Source: Clostridia bacterium (lineage in GTDB: Bacteria > Bacillota > Clostridia > Oscillospirales > Acutalibacteraceae). Taken from it: a DNA stretch of 64,000 nt. Below are positions 26,053 through 33,522 of this stretch, piece after piece. Positions within the stretch are counted from its first letter, which is position 1, and each line of letters opens with the position of its first letter. The position numbers and the translations under genes are program-made. The notes under the pieces were generated by a model. The model had not been told where the DNA came from and made no database searches. It worked only from the letters and a program-made list of their open reading frames with translations. The stretch is taken from the NCBI GenBank assembly GCA_017403065.1, contig JAFQOT010000011.1, positions 18,375-82,374 on the forward strand, read 5' to 3'.

Positions 26053-26647
26053 GCTTGATATGCCTATTGTTGTGGAGGGCAAATATGACAAAATCACCCT
26101 TGAAAACGTGGTTGATACTCTTATCATCGCTACAGACGGCTTCACGATTTTTAAAAATGAGGAAAAACGGCAGATGCTAAGAGCCTTAGCCCAAAGGAAT
26201 GGTATTATTGTTATGACCGACAGCGATAGCGCAGGGAATTTAATAAGGGGCTATATTAAAAAAATCGTAGGCGACAGCAGAATTATAAACGTTTATATAC
26301 CCAGAATACAGGGCAAGGAAAAAAGAAAGAAAACCGCAGGCAAAGAGGGCGTTTTAGGTCTTGAGGGTATGAGTCGGGAAGTCATCGAAAATTGCCTTAA
26401 GGTAAGCGGCGTGGGTATTAAAAATACTACTCAAAATTCTAAAAAAATTCAGAAGCTGGATTTATTTAAAGCGGGTCTTTCGGGGCGCGAGCAAAGCAGT
26501 GAAAAGCGAAAAAAACTGCTTAAATACCTTGAATTACCTACAAATTTATCACCAAATGCAATGCTTGATATACTTAATACTATTTATACCTATGACGAAT
26601 TTTCAGAGGTGATTGAAAAATGGCAAACCGAGGAAACGGAAAGCTAA
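26045..26647 (+). CDS. rnmV: Ribonuclease M5-like Toprim protein
   Basis: Matures 5S rRNA in Firmicutes. The 200-residue product has an N-terminal Toprim domain: the Glu in PIVVEGKYDK, then IVMTDSDSAGNLIR with the DxD pair, and the GKEGVLGLEGMSR end of the catalytic half. The C-terminal domain would bind ribosomal protein L18 and the RNA. I favour TTG at 26045, six bases after AAGGGTG, which gives the family-like start IKLDMPIVVEG; GTG at 26036 is possible. It overlaps holA and the regulator gene. rsmA, its usual neighbour, is absent. Confidence 0.85.
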   Translation: MIKLDMPIVVEGKYDKITLENVVDTLIIATDGFTIFKNEEKRQMLRALAQRNGIIVMTDSDSAGNLIRGYIKKIVGDSRIINVYIPRIQGKEKRKKTAGKEGVLGLEGMSREVIENCLKVSGVGIKNTTQNSKKIQKLDLFKAGLSGREQSSEKRKKLLKYLELPTNLSPNAMLDILNTIYTYDEFSEVIEKWQTEETES

Positions 26648-27660
26648 GGCTTTTATATGTTTTAGATATACTTAAAAGCCACAGCGACGAGGAAAATCCC
26701 TTAAATTCTCAGGATATAATCGAGAAGTTAAAAAAATGCGGTATTACTGCCGAAAGAAAATCAATATATGATGATATTTCTCTTTTAGAGGTTTACGGCG
26801 CAGATATTATTAAAACAAAAGTTCCAAAAACAGGTTGGTTTTTAGGGGAAAGAGAATTTGAAGTTCCGGAAATTTACCTCTTGTCAGATGCGGTGCGCTC
26901 TGCGAAGTTTATAAGCTCTAAAAAAACACGGGAGCTTTTAGCTAAATTAGGCTCGATGCTTTCTGAAAACCAAAAGCATCAGCGTATTGACGGAGTTTAT
27001 TTTTCATCACAGGATAAATGCGCAAATGAAGCTATTTACTATAGTATAGACAAGATAAACAGAGCAATAAAGGGCGGTTTTCAAATAGAATTAGAGTATT
27101 TTTCCCGTTATTTTGATGAAAACCGTAATATAAGCCGAAAGCTAAGAAAAATGATTATAAATCCTTACGCTATGTGCTGGCAGGATGACCACTATTATCT
27201 TATCGGCAATCATATAAGACATAATGATTTAATTCATTTAAGACTTGACAGAATTTGTAGCGTAGAAATTTTAAAAACACCTGTAAGACATTACAGCGAG
27301 GTTTCAAATTACAAGGATTATTTCGATGTTGCTGATTATACAAACCGACTTTTTGGTATGTATAGCGGTGATTTTGAGGATATAGAGCTTTGCTGTAACA
27401 AAAAAATTACAGAACAGGTGCTTGATAGATTTTCAGAAGAAATATTTATTAAAAATGTGACCGAAGATGAGTTTTCTTTTTCGGTAAAGGCCGCTATCAC
27501 CCCAGGAACTGTCACCTGGATTATGAATTACGGTGATTTAATTAAGGTGATAAAGCCCCAAAAGCTATGCCTTATGATTAAGGAAAGGGCAGAGGCTATT
27601 ATTAAAAATTACGAAAATTTTGGTGAACTTTATGCGAATGAGAAAGAAAAAACATCTTGA
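26620..27660 (+). CDS. WYL-domain transcriptional regulator
   Basis: A 346-residue regulator. The N-terminal winged helix (about 8-75: LLYVLDILKSHSDEENPL, RKSIYDDISLLEVYG) is HTH_11-like. The middle carries a WYL domain (about 140-245: INPYAMCWQDDHYYLIG and HLRLDRI) and a C-terminal WCX-like extension. WYL domains sense ligands, in several cases nucleic acids, and often control defence or DNA-repair genes. The gene overlaps RNase M5 by 28 bases and trmB by 29, embedded in housekeeping genes, so its target cannot be read from context. AGAGGTGA supports the ATG. Confidence 0.88.
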   Translation: MANRGNGKLRLLYVLDILKSHSDEENPLNSQDIIEKLKKCGITAERKSIYDDISLLEVYGADIIKTKVPKTGWFLGEREFEVPEIYLLSDAVRSAKFISSKKTRELLAKLGSMLSENQKHQRIDGVYFSSQDKCANEAIYYSIDKINRAIKGGFQIELEYFSRYFDENRNISRKLRKMIINPYAMCWQDDHYYLIGNHIRHNDLIHLRLDRICSVEILKTPVRHYSEVSNYKDYFDVADYTNRLFGMYSGDFEDIELCCNKKITEQVLDRFSEEIFIKNVTEDEFSFSVKAAITPGTVTWIMNYGDLIKVIKPQKLCLMIKERAEAIIKNYENFGELYANEKEKTS

Positions 27661-28318
27661 AGACAGACTTGAAGCAGTTAAGGATTATCTTTTTATAAGC
27701 GATATTAAAGACAGAAATTTTAAAACTGCAATAAAGGAAAAGGAATATCTGGATTTAGACGGTTGGTTTGAAAAAAGTCAGCCCTTATATCTTGAAATAG
27801 GATGCGGAAAGGGTAAATTTGCCTGTGAATACGCATTAGCCAATCCGCATATAAACTTTTTAGCGGTAGAGCGGACAGGTAATGTATTGGTTATGGCTTG
27901 TGAAAAGGCTAAAGAAATGGAAATCCCGAATTTAAGATTTATAAAGGCGGGGGCTGAATATTTAGAAAAATACTTAAAACCCAATTCTGTTGACAGACTG
28001 TTTTTGAATTTTTCGTGCCCCTTCCCAAAAGCTACCTATGCGACACACAGACTAACCCACAGAAGATTTTTAGAAATTTATAAGCGTATTATGAAAAAGC
28101 ATGCTGAAATTTATCAAAAGACCGATAATATGCATTTTTTTGAGTTTTCAATAGAGCAGTTTTCCTCGGCAGGATTTGCATTGAAAAATGTATCCTTGGA
28201 TTTACATAACAGCGGATTTGACGGAAATATTGAAACTGAATATGAAAATAGGTTTGCGTCTTTGGGTCAGCCTATTTACAGGTTAGAGGCTTACTTGCGG
28301 GAGGATAATGATGATTGA
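27632..28318 (+). CDS. trmB: tRNA (guanine-N7-)-methyltransferase, divergent active-site loop
   Basis: Methylates G46 of tRNA. The 228-residue protein begins MRMRKKKHLEDRL and has the SAM-binding LEIGCGKGKF (residues 54-63) and the family end RLTHRRFL. The motif normally reading DPWPK reads SCPFPK (C129 for the Asp, F131 for the Trp). Other parts (tRNA-contact TH-RRFLEIYKRI) are conserved, so the fold is not in doubt. GGTGA seven bases before the ATG at 27632 decides the start. It overlaps rsmG by eight bases. Confidence 0.88.
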   Translation: MRMRKKKHLEDRLEAVKDYLFISDIKDRNFKTAIKEKEYLDLDGWFEKSQPLYLEIGCGKGKFACEYALANPHINFLAVERTGNVLVMACEKAKEMEIPNLRFIKAGAEYLEKYLKPNSVDRLFLNFSCPFPKATYATHRLTHRRFLEIYKRIMKKHAEIYQKTDNMHFFEFSIEQFSSAGFALKNVSLDLHNSGFDGNIETEYENRFASLGQPIYRLEAYLREDNDD

Positions 28319-29030
28319 TTTTCAAATTGAAAAAATAAAGCCTTTATGCAGTGAGTTTGGGATAGATTTAACTTATGAAATAAAGGATAAGTTAAATCTT
28401 TACGGAAATTTGCTGCTTGAATGGAACGAAAAAATAAATCTTACTGCTATTACAGAGCCACAAGAGGTTCTTTACAAGCATTTTTATGACTGTATTTTAT
28501 TCCTTAAAAGTGTGAGCTTAAAAAAAGGTGCGACCTTAATTGACGTAGGCACGGGAGCGGGCTTTCCTGGTATGGTTTTGAAAATTGTCCGTCCGGACCT
28601 TAAAATAACCCTGCTTGACAGTCTTAACAAAAGACTTGTTTTTTTAAATGATGTAATTGAAAAATTAGGTCTTACAAATATTGAAACTCTGCATATGAGG
28701 GCAGAGGATGCGGGAAAAAGCAAGAAATGCCGCGAACAGTTTGATGTAGCAACTGCCAGAGCGGTTGCAAATCTGCCTGTACTGATGGAGTATTGCCTTC
28801 CCCTTGTTAAAAAAGGCGGTATCTTTGTTTCTATGAAGGGTCCCTCGGTAAAGGATGAGGTAATGCTATGCGATAATGCAATTAAGCTTTTGGGCTGTGA
28901 AAAGCCTGATATTATATGCGAAGCTTTGCCAAATAATGATATGAGAGCCTTTTGTATATTCAAAAAAATATCGCAAACTCCGCCAAAATATCCCCGAAAG
29001 CCTGCCGATATTTCAAAACAGCCTCTTTAA
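28311..29030 (+). CDS. rsmG: 16S rRNA (guanine527-N7)-methyltransferase
   Basis: Methylates G527 of 16S rRNA, the position whose loss gives low-level streptomycin resistance. The 239-residue protein has the family's NLTAI segment, the SAM-binding LIDVGTGAGFPGMVLKI and the ATARAVANLPVLMEYCLPLVKKGG stretch. Of two adjacent ATGs, the second (28311) is better spaced from GGGAGG. The gene ends inside its own terminator stem. Together with noc downstream it recalls the Bacillus subtilis rsmG-noc pair. Confidence 0.95.
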   Translation: MIDFQIEKIKPLCSEFGIDLTYEIKDKLNLYGNLLLEWNEKINLTAITEPQEVLYKHFYDCILFLKSVSLKKGATLIDVGTGAGFPGMVLKIVRPDLKITLLDSLNKRLVFLNDVIEKLGLTNIETLHMRAEDAGKSKKCREQFDVATARAVANLPVLMEYCLPLVKKGGIFVSMKGPSVKDEVMLCDNAIKLLGCEKPDIICEALPNNDMRAFCIFKKISQTPPKYPRKPADISKQPL

Positions 29031-29045
29031 TGAGGCTGTTTTTTA
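29015..29045 (+). terminator. Terminator of the rsmG operon
   Basis: AAAACAGCCTC (29015-29025) pairs perfectly with GAGGCTGTTTT (29032-29042), ending in a T run. The rsmG stop codon lies in the loop region. Confidence 0.92.
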
Positions 29046-29147
29046 CTTTTTATATCGAAATTTCCCGACCGAATTTTCTTTACAAAGTTTGTTTTAAAAA
29101 GGATAATATTTATATAAATAATTTTGTAAATAAGGGCAGGGAACGAA

Positions 29148-29990
29148 ATGCATACAATTTTCGAAAAAAAGCTTTTAATGCTTAAACCGTCGCAGATTAA
29201 AATTCCTACCGATAGAATGCGTAAAAATATGGATACATATTCTATTAAGCTTTTGGCAGACAGCATCTCTTTGAACGGTGTAATAGAGCCTATAACAGTT
29301 AGAAAAGGTGAGGATGGATTTTTTTATCTCATTTCAGGTGAGCGCAGACTCAAAGCGGCAACCCTTGCGGGCTTAAGGCGAATCCCTTGTGTTGTACATA
29401 AAATCGATGCGATTACCTGTTCGGTGTATTCGCTTATTGAAAATTTGCAAAGAAGCAATTTGGATTATTTTGAAGAAGCTGCCGCTTTGGAAAGGCTTAT
29501 AACTGTTTACGGACTTCCAAAGGCAGAGGTTTCTATGAGGCTTAGTATACCGAATTTAGCCCTTTGTCAGAAGCTTGACCTTTTGAAGTTAGGTATCGAT
29601 ATAAGGGAAAAGCTAATAACCTTTAAGCTTGATTCTGTATATGCATATTTGCTTTTGAAATTACCTGATTATAAAAGAACAGAGGTTTTAAATAAAATCA
29701 TATCAGAAAACCTGACCGTACAGGATACGCAAGAGCTTATAAACAATATTTTATATCCACCCTTTGAGGATGAGCCGCCTAAGGAAGAAACAAAACCTGT
29801 GAGAAAATATTATATAGGCGATGTTAGACTTTTTTCAAACACTATAAGCAAGCTCGTAGAAAATATGCAGACTTCGGGAATAAATGCGACCCTGAAAAAA
29901 ACCGAAAATGACAAGTACACAGAATATAAAATAAGGATAAAAAAAGAAGACCTTGACTATGAAGATTGCCAGCAATTAAAAATATGTTAA
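29148..29990 (+). CDS. ParB/Noc-like nucleoid occlusion or partition protein
   Basis: A 280-residue ParB-family protein. The CTPase/ParB fold occupies about residues 10-105 with SGERRLKA (63-70) and the ENLQRSNLDYFEEA motif. The helix-turn-helix region that reads the DNA site (GLPKAEVSMRLSIPNLALCQ) lacks the usual QEEVA-x-x-x-GKSRS pattern, so its target may differ from parS. Neighbouring rsmG favours a Noc-like role; no parA lies in the window. AGGGA precedes the ATG. A C-terminal segment of about 60 residues after a proline-rich linker could be a dimerisation domain. Confidence 0.85.
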   Translation: MHTIFEKKLLMLKPSQIKIPTDRMRKNMDTYSIKLLADSISLNGVIEPITVRKGEDGFFYLISGERRLKAATLAGLRRIPCVVHKIDAITCSVYSLIENLQRSNLDYFEEAAALERLITVYGLPKAEVSMRLSIPNLALCQKLDLLKLGIDIREKLITFKLDSVYAYLLLKLPDYKRTEVLNKIISENLTVQDTQELINNILYPPFEDEPPKEETKPVRKYYIGDVRLFSNTISKLVENMQTSGINATLKKTENDKYTEYKIRIKKEDLDYEDCQQLKIC

Positions 29991-30038
29991 TAAATTTTTA
30001 AAATCGCTTGAAATTCTGCCTGTTTTTCGACTAAATTC

Positions 30039-30066
30039 TTGACTTTATAAAAAAATATGTTACAAT
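30039..30066 (+). promoter_or_regulatory. Promoter of the KDG operon
   Basis: TTGACT at 30039-30044 and TACAAT at 30061-30066 with a 16-bp spacer; start near 30073. Confidence 0.7.
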
Positions 30067-30087
30067 TAAATCGTAGAAAAATGTACT

Positions 30088-30105
30088 TGTTTCATTAGTG
30101 AAACA
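30088..30105. promoter_or_regulatory. Inverted repeat TGTTTCA-N4-TGAAACA
   Basis: A perfect 7-bp inverted repeat with TTAG between the arms, about 15 nt after the predicted transcription start and seven bases before the ribosome site of eda. Placement fits a repressor operator for the KDG genes. The arms equal those of the ParB site parS, but the centre is two bases longer. Confidence 0.55.
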
Positions 30106-30117
30106 GAGGGAGGAAAT

Positions 30118-30750
30118 ATGCAAGATTTAATACAAAAATTGGGAGCAATCGGTGTTGTTCCCGTAATCAAGATCGACAGAGCAGAGGACGCTGTTCCCCT
30201 TGCTAACGCTCTTAAAAACGGTGGACTCGAATGCGCTGAGGTTACCTTCAGAACCGACGCTGCTGAGGAAGCTATCCGTTTAATTCACGAAAAGTTTCCT
30301 GAGTTTTTAATTGCAGCAGGAACAGTTTTAACTCCAAAACAGGCTGACGCTGCAATGGCTGCAGGCGCTACCTTTATAGTAAGTCCAGGCTTAAATCCTG
30401 AGGTTGTTAAGCACTGTAATGCAAAGGGTTATCCAATAATCCCCGGTGTATGCACCCCAACTGAAGTAGAGGCTGCAATGAGCTTGGGCCTTTCTTATCT
30501 TAAGTTTTTCCCTGCTGAAGCTGCAGGCGGTGTTAAAATGATTAACGCAATGTCTGCGCCATACACAAGGATTAAGTTTATGCCAACAGGTGGTATCGGT
30601 GTAGGAAACATTAAGGATTATTTAAGCAGCAAGGCTGTATTTGCTTGCGGCGGAAGTTGGATGGTTCCTGCTAACCTTATCAATGAAGGCAAATTCGATG
30701 AAATTGAAAAGTTAACTGCAGAAGCAGTAGCAGTTGTGAAGGAGAAATAA
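30118..30750 (+). CDS. eda: 2-keto-3-deoxy-6-phosphogluconate aldolase
   Basis: Cleaves KDPG to pyruvate and glyceraldehyde 3-phosphate, the final step of hexuronate breakdown and of the Entner-Doudoroff route. The 210-residue class I aldolase has the Schiff-base Lys129 in YLKFFPAEA, Glu41 in EVTFRT and the phosphate-binding PTGGI near residue 161. AGGGAGG lies upstream of the ATG. It is followed two bases later by KDG kinase, so the operon processes KDG from uronic acids; edd is not present. Confidence 0.94.
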   Translation: MQDLIQKLGAIGVVPVIKIDRAEDAVPLANALKNGGLECAEVTFRTDAAEEAIRLIHEKFPEFLIAAGTVLTPKQADAAMAAGATFIVSPGLNPEVVKHCNAKGYPIIPGVCTPTEVEAAMSLGLSYLKFFPAEAAGGVKMINAMSAPYTRIKFMPTGGIGVGNIKDYLSSKAVFACGGSWMVPANLINEGKFDEIEKLTAEAVAVVKEK

Positions 30751-30752
30751 AA

Positions 30753-31775
30753 ATGAAAAGAGTAGTTACTTTTGGCGAGCTTATGCTCCGTTTAGCACCA
30801 AACGGTTATTACCGTTTTTTCCAGAATGACCAGATGCAAGCAACCTTTGGTGGTGGCGAGGCTAATGTTTCGGTTTCTTTAGCAAACTACGGTTTAGATT
30901 CTGCTTTTGTTACTAAATTACCAAAGCATGCTATCGGTCAGGCAGCTGTTAACTCATTGCGCCAGTTCGGTGTAGACACCTCTAATATTGTAAGAGGCGG
31001 CGAACGCGTAGGTATTTATTATCTTGAAAAGGGTGCCTCACAAAGAGGTTCTGTTTGTATTTATGACAGAGCTTATTCCTCAATTCAAATGGCTGATAAG
31101 TCTGATTTTAACTGGGATGAAATTTTCGAAGGCGCTGACTGGTTCCACTTTACAGGTATTACCCCAGCTTTAGGCGCTAATCTTGTTGAAATTTGTAAAG
31201 AGGCTTGTATTGCTGCTAAAAAACGCGGCGTAAAAATCTCTTGCGACCTTAACTACCGCGGCAAGCTTTGGACAAGAGAGGAAGCAAACAAGGCTATGAC
31301 AGAACTTTGTCAGTATGTTGACGTTTGCATTTCAAACGAGGAAGATGCTAAAGACGTATTTGGTATAGAGGCTGCTAATACTGATATTTACGGAGGCAAG
31401 CTTGATAAAGAGGGATATAAGAGCGTTGCTAAGCAATTAGCTGATAAATTTGGCTTTGAAAAGGTTGCAATTACTCTTCGTTCCTCTATTTCTGCTAACG
31501 ATAACGATTGGGCAGCAATGCTTTATGACGGCGAAAATTACTGCTTCTCTAAAGAATATCATCTTCACATTGTAGATCGTGTTGGCGGCGGCGATAGCTT
31601 TGGCGGCGGACTTATTTATGCTTTACTTTCAGGCAAAAACAGTCAGGATGCTATCGAATTTGCAGTTGCAGCATCTGCACTTAAGCATTCTATAGAAGGT
31701 GACTTTAACCGTGTTGGCGTTGCTGAGGTTGAAAAGCTTGCAGGCGGCGACGGTTCGGGCCGTGTTCAGAGATAA
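30753..31775 (+). CDS. kdgK: 2-keto-3-deoxygluconate kinase (PfkB family)
   Basis: Phosphorylates KDG to KDPG for the adjacent aldolase. The 340-residue PfkB protein has FGELMLRLAP at the start, the GGGEANVSVSLANYGLDS sugar-binding loop, and the catalytic DRVGGGDSFGGGLIYALL with the base Asp near residue 280. Sequence features alone do not exclude other sugars, but pairing with eda makes KDG by far the most likely substrate. Operon ends at a strong terminator. Confidence 0.9.
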   Translation: MKRVVTFGELMLRLAPNGYYRFFQNDQMQATFGGGEANVSVSLANYGLDSAFVTKLPKHAIGQAAVNSLRQFGVDTSNIVRGGERVGIYYLEKGASQRGSVCIYDRAYSSIQMADKSDFNWDEIFEGADWFHFTGITPALGANLVEICKEACIAAKKRGVKISCDLNYRGKLWTREEANKAMTELCQYVDVCISNEEDAKDVFGIEAANTDIYGGKLDKEGYKSVAKQLADKFGFEKVAITLRSSISANDNDWAAMLYDGENYCFSKEYHLHIVDRVGGGDSFGGGLIYALLSGKNSQDAIEFAVAASALKHSIEGDFNRVGVAEVEKLAGGDGSGRVQR

Positions 31776-31786
31776 AATTTAGTGCT

Positions 31787-31818
31787 AAAATCGACCTGTT
31801 TATACAGGTCGATTTTAA
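31787..31818 (+). terminator. Terminator of the KDG operon
   Basis: A perfect 13-bp stem (31787-31799 with 31804-31816), TTAT loop, T-rich 3' arm. Confidence 0.92.
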
Positions 31819-31832
31819 TTTTAAAAATAGTG

Positions 31833-31861
31833 TTGTAATTTATTGGATTATATAGTATAAT
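31833..31861 (+). promoter_or_regulatory. Promoter of the CNNM gene and its leader
   Basis: TTGTAA at 31833-31838 and TATAAT at 31856-31861, spacer 17 bp. The transcript would start near 31868, leaving a leader of about 206 nt. Confidence 0.75.
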
Positions 31862-31867
31862 GTAATA

Positions 31868-32073
31868 GTCTGGAAATATTTTATATTATTGAATTGGAGA
31901 TGGTCTTGTGGATCCGCTTCCTCGAAGTAGAAGGAGCATAATATTTTTAAGAATGCCGAAAAAATATTATTGCCTTAATCCATTTTTCAAAATGCGGTTT
32001 TTTACAGCAAATATTAACTGATATTAAATCGTTTCGATTAAAGCAACTTATTTTGGAGGTTAAATTAAATTAA
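31868..32073 (+). ncRNA. Candidate structured regulatory leader RNA
   Basis: This untranslated leader of the CNNM gene contains an 11-bp perfect hairpin (31938-31948 with 31960-31970, extended by a bulged GC pair), a GC-richer segment at 31910-31937, and a small hairpin (CC-ATTTT/AAAT-GCGG, about 31980-31997) followed by six T that looks like a terminator. GGAGATGG at 31896-31903 can pair with CCATTTTT at 31980-31987, which would close the upstream structure and dismantle that terminator. Such mutually exclusive pairing is typical of riboswitches. I do not recognise the class; it does not match the M-box, yybP-ykoY, fluoride or ydaO consensus. Confidence 0.5.
31980..32003 (+). terminator. Putative attenuator terminator in the CNNM leader
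   Basis: A short stem (31981-31986 with 31989-31994, plus one outer C-G pair past a bulged C) followed by TTTTTT at 31998-32003. It precedes the start codon by 70 nt. Confidence 0.45.
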
Positions 32074-33387
32074 ATGTTTAAACAATTACTATTACAGCTT
32101 GTTCTTATTTTACTTAATGCCTTTTTCGCGGCGACAGAAATCGCGGTTATATCATTAAACGAGAAAAAGGTGCGTTCCCTTTCTGAAGAAGGGGATAAAA
32201 AAGCCGGTAAAATGCTGAAAATTCTTGAAGAGCCTACGGGTTTTCTTTCAACTATCCAGATAGGCATTACTCTTGCCGGATTTTTAGGCTCTGCTTTCGC
32301 GGCAGATAACTTTGCAGGGGATTTGGCGAAATGGCTTAATAACATTTTATCTATCCCGAAAAACTATTCAAATCTGATTGAAACTGCATCAGTTGTAGCT
32401 ATTACCTTGATTTTATCATACTTTACTCTTGTTTTGGGTGAGTTGGTTCCAAAGCGTATCGCTATGAAAAATAAAGAAAAATTAGCCAATGCAGTTTGCG
32501 GTTTAGTTACATTTTTAACATCTGTTTTAAAACCTATTGTTTGGTTTCTTACAGTTTCAACCAATGCGGTTTTGCGCATTTTGGGAATTGATCCTAACGA
32601 AAAGGAAGAAACAGTTTCAGAGGAAGACATTGTTTTAATGCTGGACGCTGGCGCTGATGAGGGAACCCTTAATGAAGATGACATTGAATACATAAAAAAT
32701 GTGTTCAAGCTTGATAAATTAACTGCAGAGGATGTAATGACCCCACGTAAAGCCTTAATTTCTTTGACTGTCAATAGTGAAAGGGAAGAAATTATTGATA
32801 TTATTAAAAACGAGGGTTATTCAAGAATACCTGTTTTTGATGAGGATGTTGAGCATGTGGTTGGTATTCTCCGTACAAGAGATTACTTGTTAAACTATAA
32901 CTCTAAAGACTTTTCTTTACAGAGTATTTTACACACACCTGTTTTTGTTCCCGAAACCGTTAATCTTGATGTTTTATTTAAGGATATGCAAACCCAGCAT
33001 AACCATTTGGTTGTTGTTATTAACGAATACGGTGAAACTGCCGGTATAGTTACTATGGAGGATATTCTGGAGGAAATAGTAGGAGAAATATGGGACGAAA
33101 GCGATGAGGAAATTGAAGAGTTTATGAAGATAGACGATTCAACCTACCGTGTCCTGTGTACAGCTACTATTGAGGATTTCCGCGAATTTTTCTCTATCGA
33201 GGACGATGAAGAAACCGATGCTACTACAGTAAACGGTTGGCTTGCTGAAAGCAGCGGCACTATTCCTGAGGTAGGGTATACTATGGATTATAAAAATTTA
33301 TCCATAACTGTTACCAAGGCAGACGATTTTATGACACACGAAATTTCAATTACGGTAAAAGAGCCTGAAGAGGCAGTAACTGAATAA
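32074..33387 (+). CDS. CNNM/CBS-domain membrane protein (CorC/HlyC hemolysin family, UPF0053)
   Basis: A 437-residue membrane protein. The CNNM transmembrane domain (about 1-190) opens with LNAFFAATEIAVISLNEKKV and contains GFLSTIQIGITLAGFLGSAFA and LGELVPKRIAMKN. A CBS pair follows (about 210-330: VMTPRKALISL, YSRIPVFDEDVEHVVGILRTRDYL, NHLVVVINEYGETAGIVTMEDILEEIVGEI), then the CorC_HlyC domain. Relatives are divalent-cation (often Mg2+) or polyamine exporters; 'hemolysin' is a historical name. The GGAGG site is 14 bases from the ATG, longer than usual, and an in-frame stop just upstream excludes an earlier start. Confidence 0.92.
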   Translation: MFKQLLLQLVLILLNAFFAATEIAVISLNEKKVRSLSEEGDKKAGKMLKILEEPTGFLSTIQIGITLAGFLGSAFAADNFAGDLAKWLNNILSIPKNYSNLIETASVVAITLILSYFTLVLGELVPKRIAMKNKEKLANAVCGLVTFLTSVLKPIVWFLTVSTNAVLRILGIDPNEKEETVSEEDIVLMLDAGADEGTLNEDDIEYIKNVFKLDKLTAEDVMTPRKALISLTVNSEREEIIDIIKNEGYSRIPVFDEDVEHVVGILRTRDYLLNYNSKDFSLQSILHTPVFVPETVNLDVLFKDMQTQHNHLVVVINEYGETAGIVTMEDILEEIVGEIWDESDEEIEEFMKIDDSTYRVLCTATIEDFREFFSIEDDEETDATTVNGWLAESSGTIPEVGYTMDYKNLSITVTKADDFMTHEISITVKEPEEAVTE

Positions 33388-33398
33388 AAAAATTATTT

Positions 33399-33432
33399 GC
33401 CCAAGCATTCATAAGAATGTTTGGGCTTTTTT
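33399..33432 (+). terminator. Terminator of the CNNM gene
   Basis: A 12-bp stem with one G-T pair (33399-33410 with 33415-33426), ATAA loop and TTTTTT. Confidence 0.92.
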
Positions 33433-33522
33433 ACTATTATATACTCTTTTATTTTTTCTTAGTATATGTTATTATAATATAAAGTAGAAAAATACAGATT
33501 TTTAAAAGAGAGAAAGACTGAA

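Noticed and set aside
31868..32073. Assignment of the CNNM leader to a known metal riboswitch (M-box, yybP-ykoY, fluoride)
   Set aside because: The conserved cores of these classes are not visible; only a GGAGATGG resembling the fluoride motif was found, without its partner segments.
33399..33426. Similarity of the CNNM-gene terminator (GCCCAA...TTGGGC) to the acpP terminator as a shared repeat
   Set aside because: The match is limited to the stem sequence of ordinary terminators and lacks the other repeat blocks.
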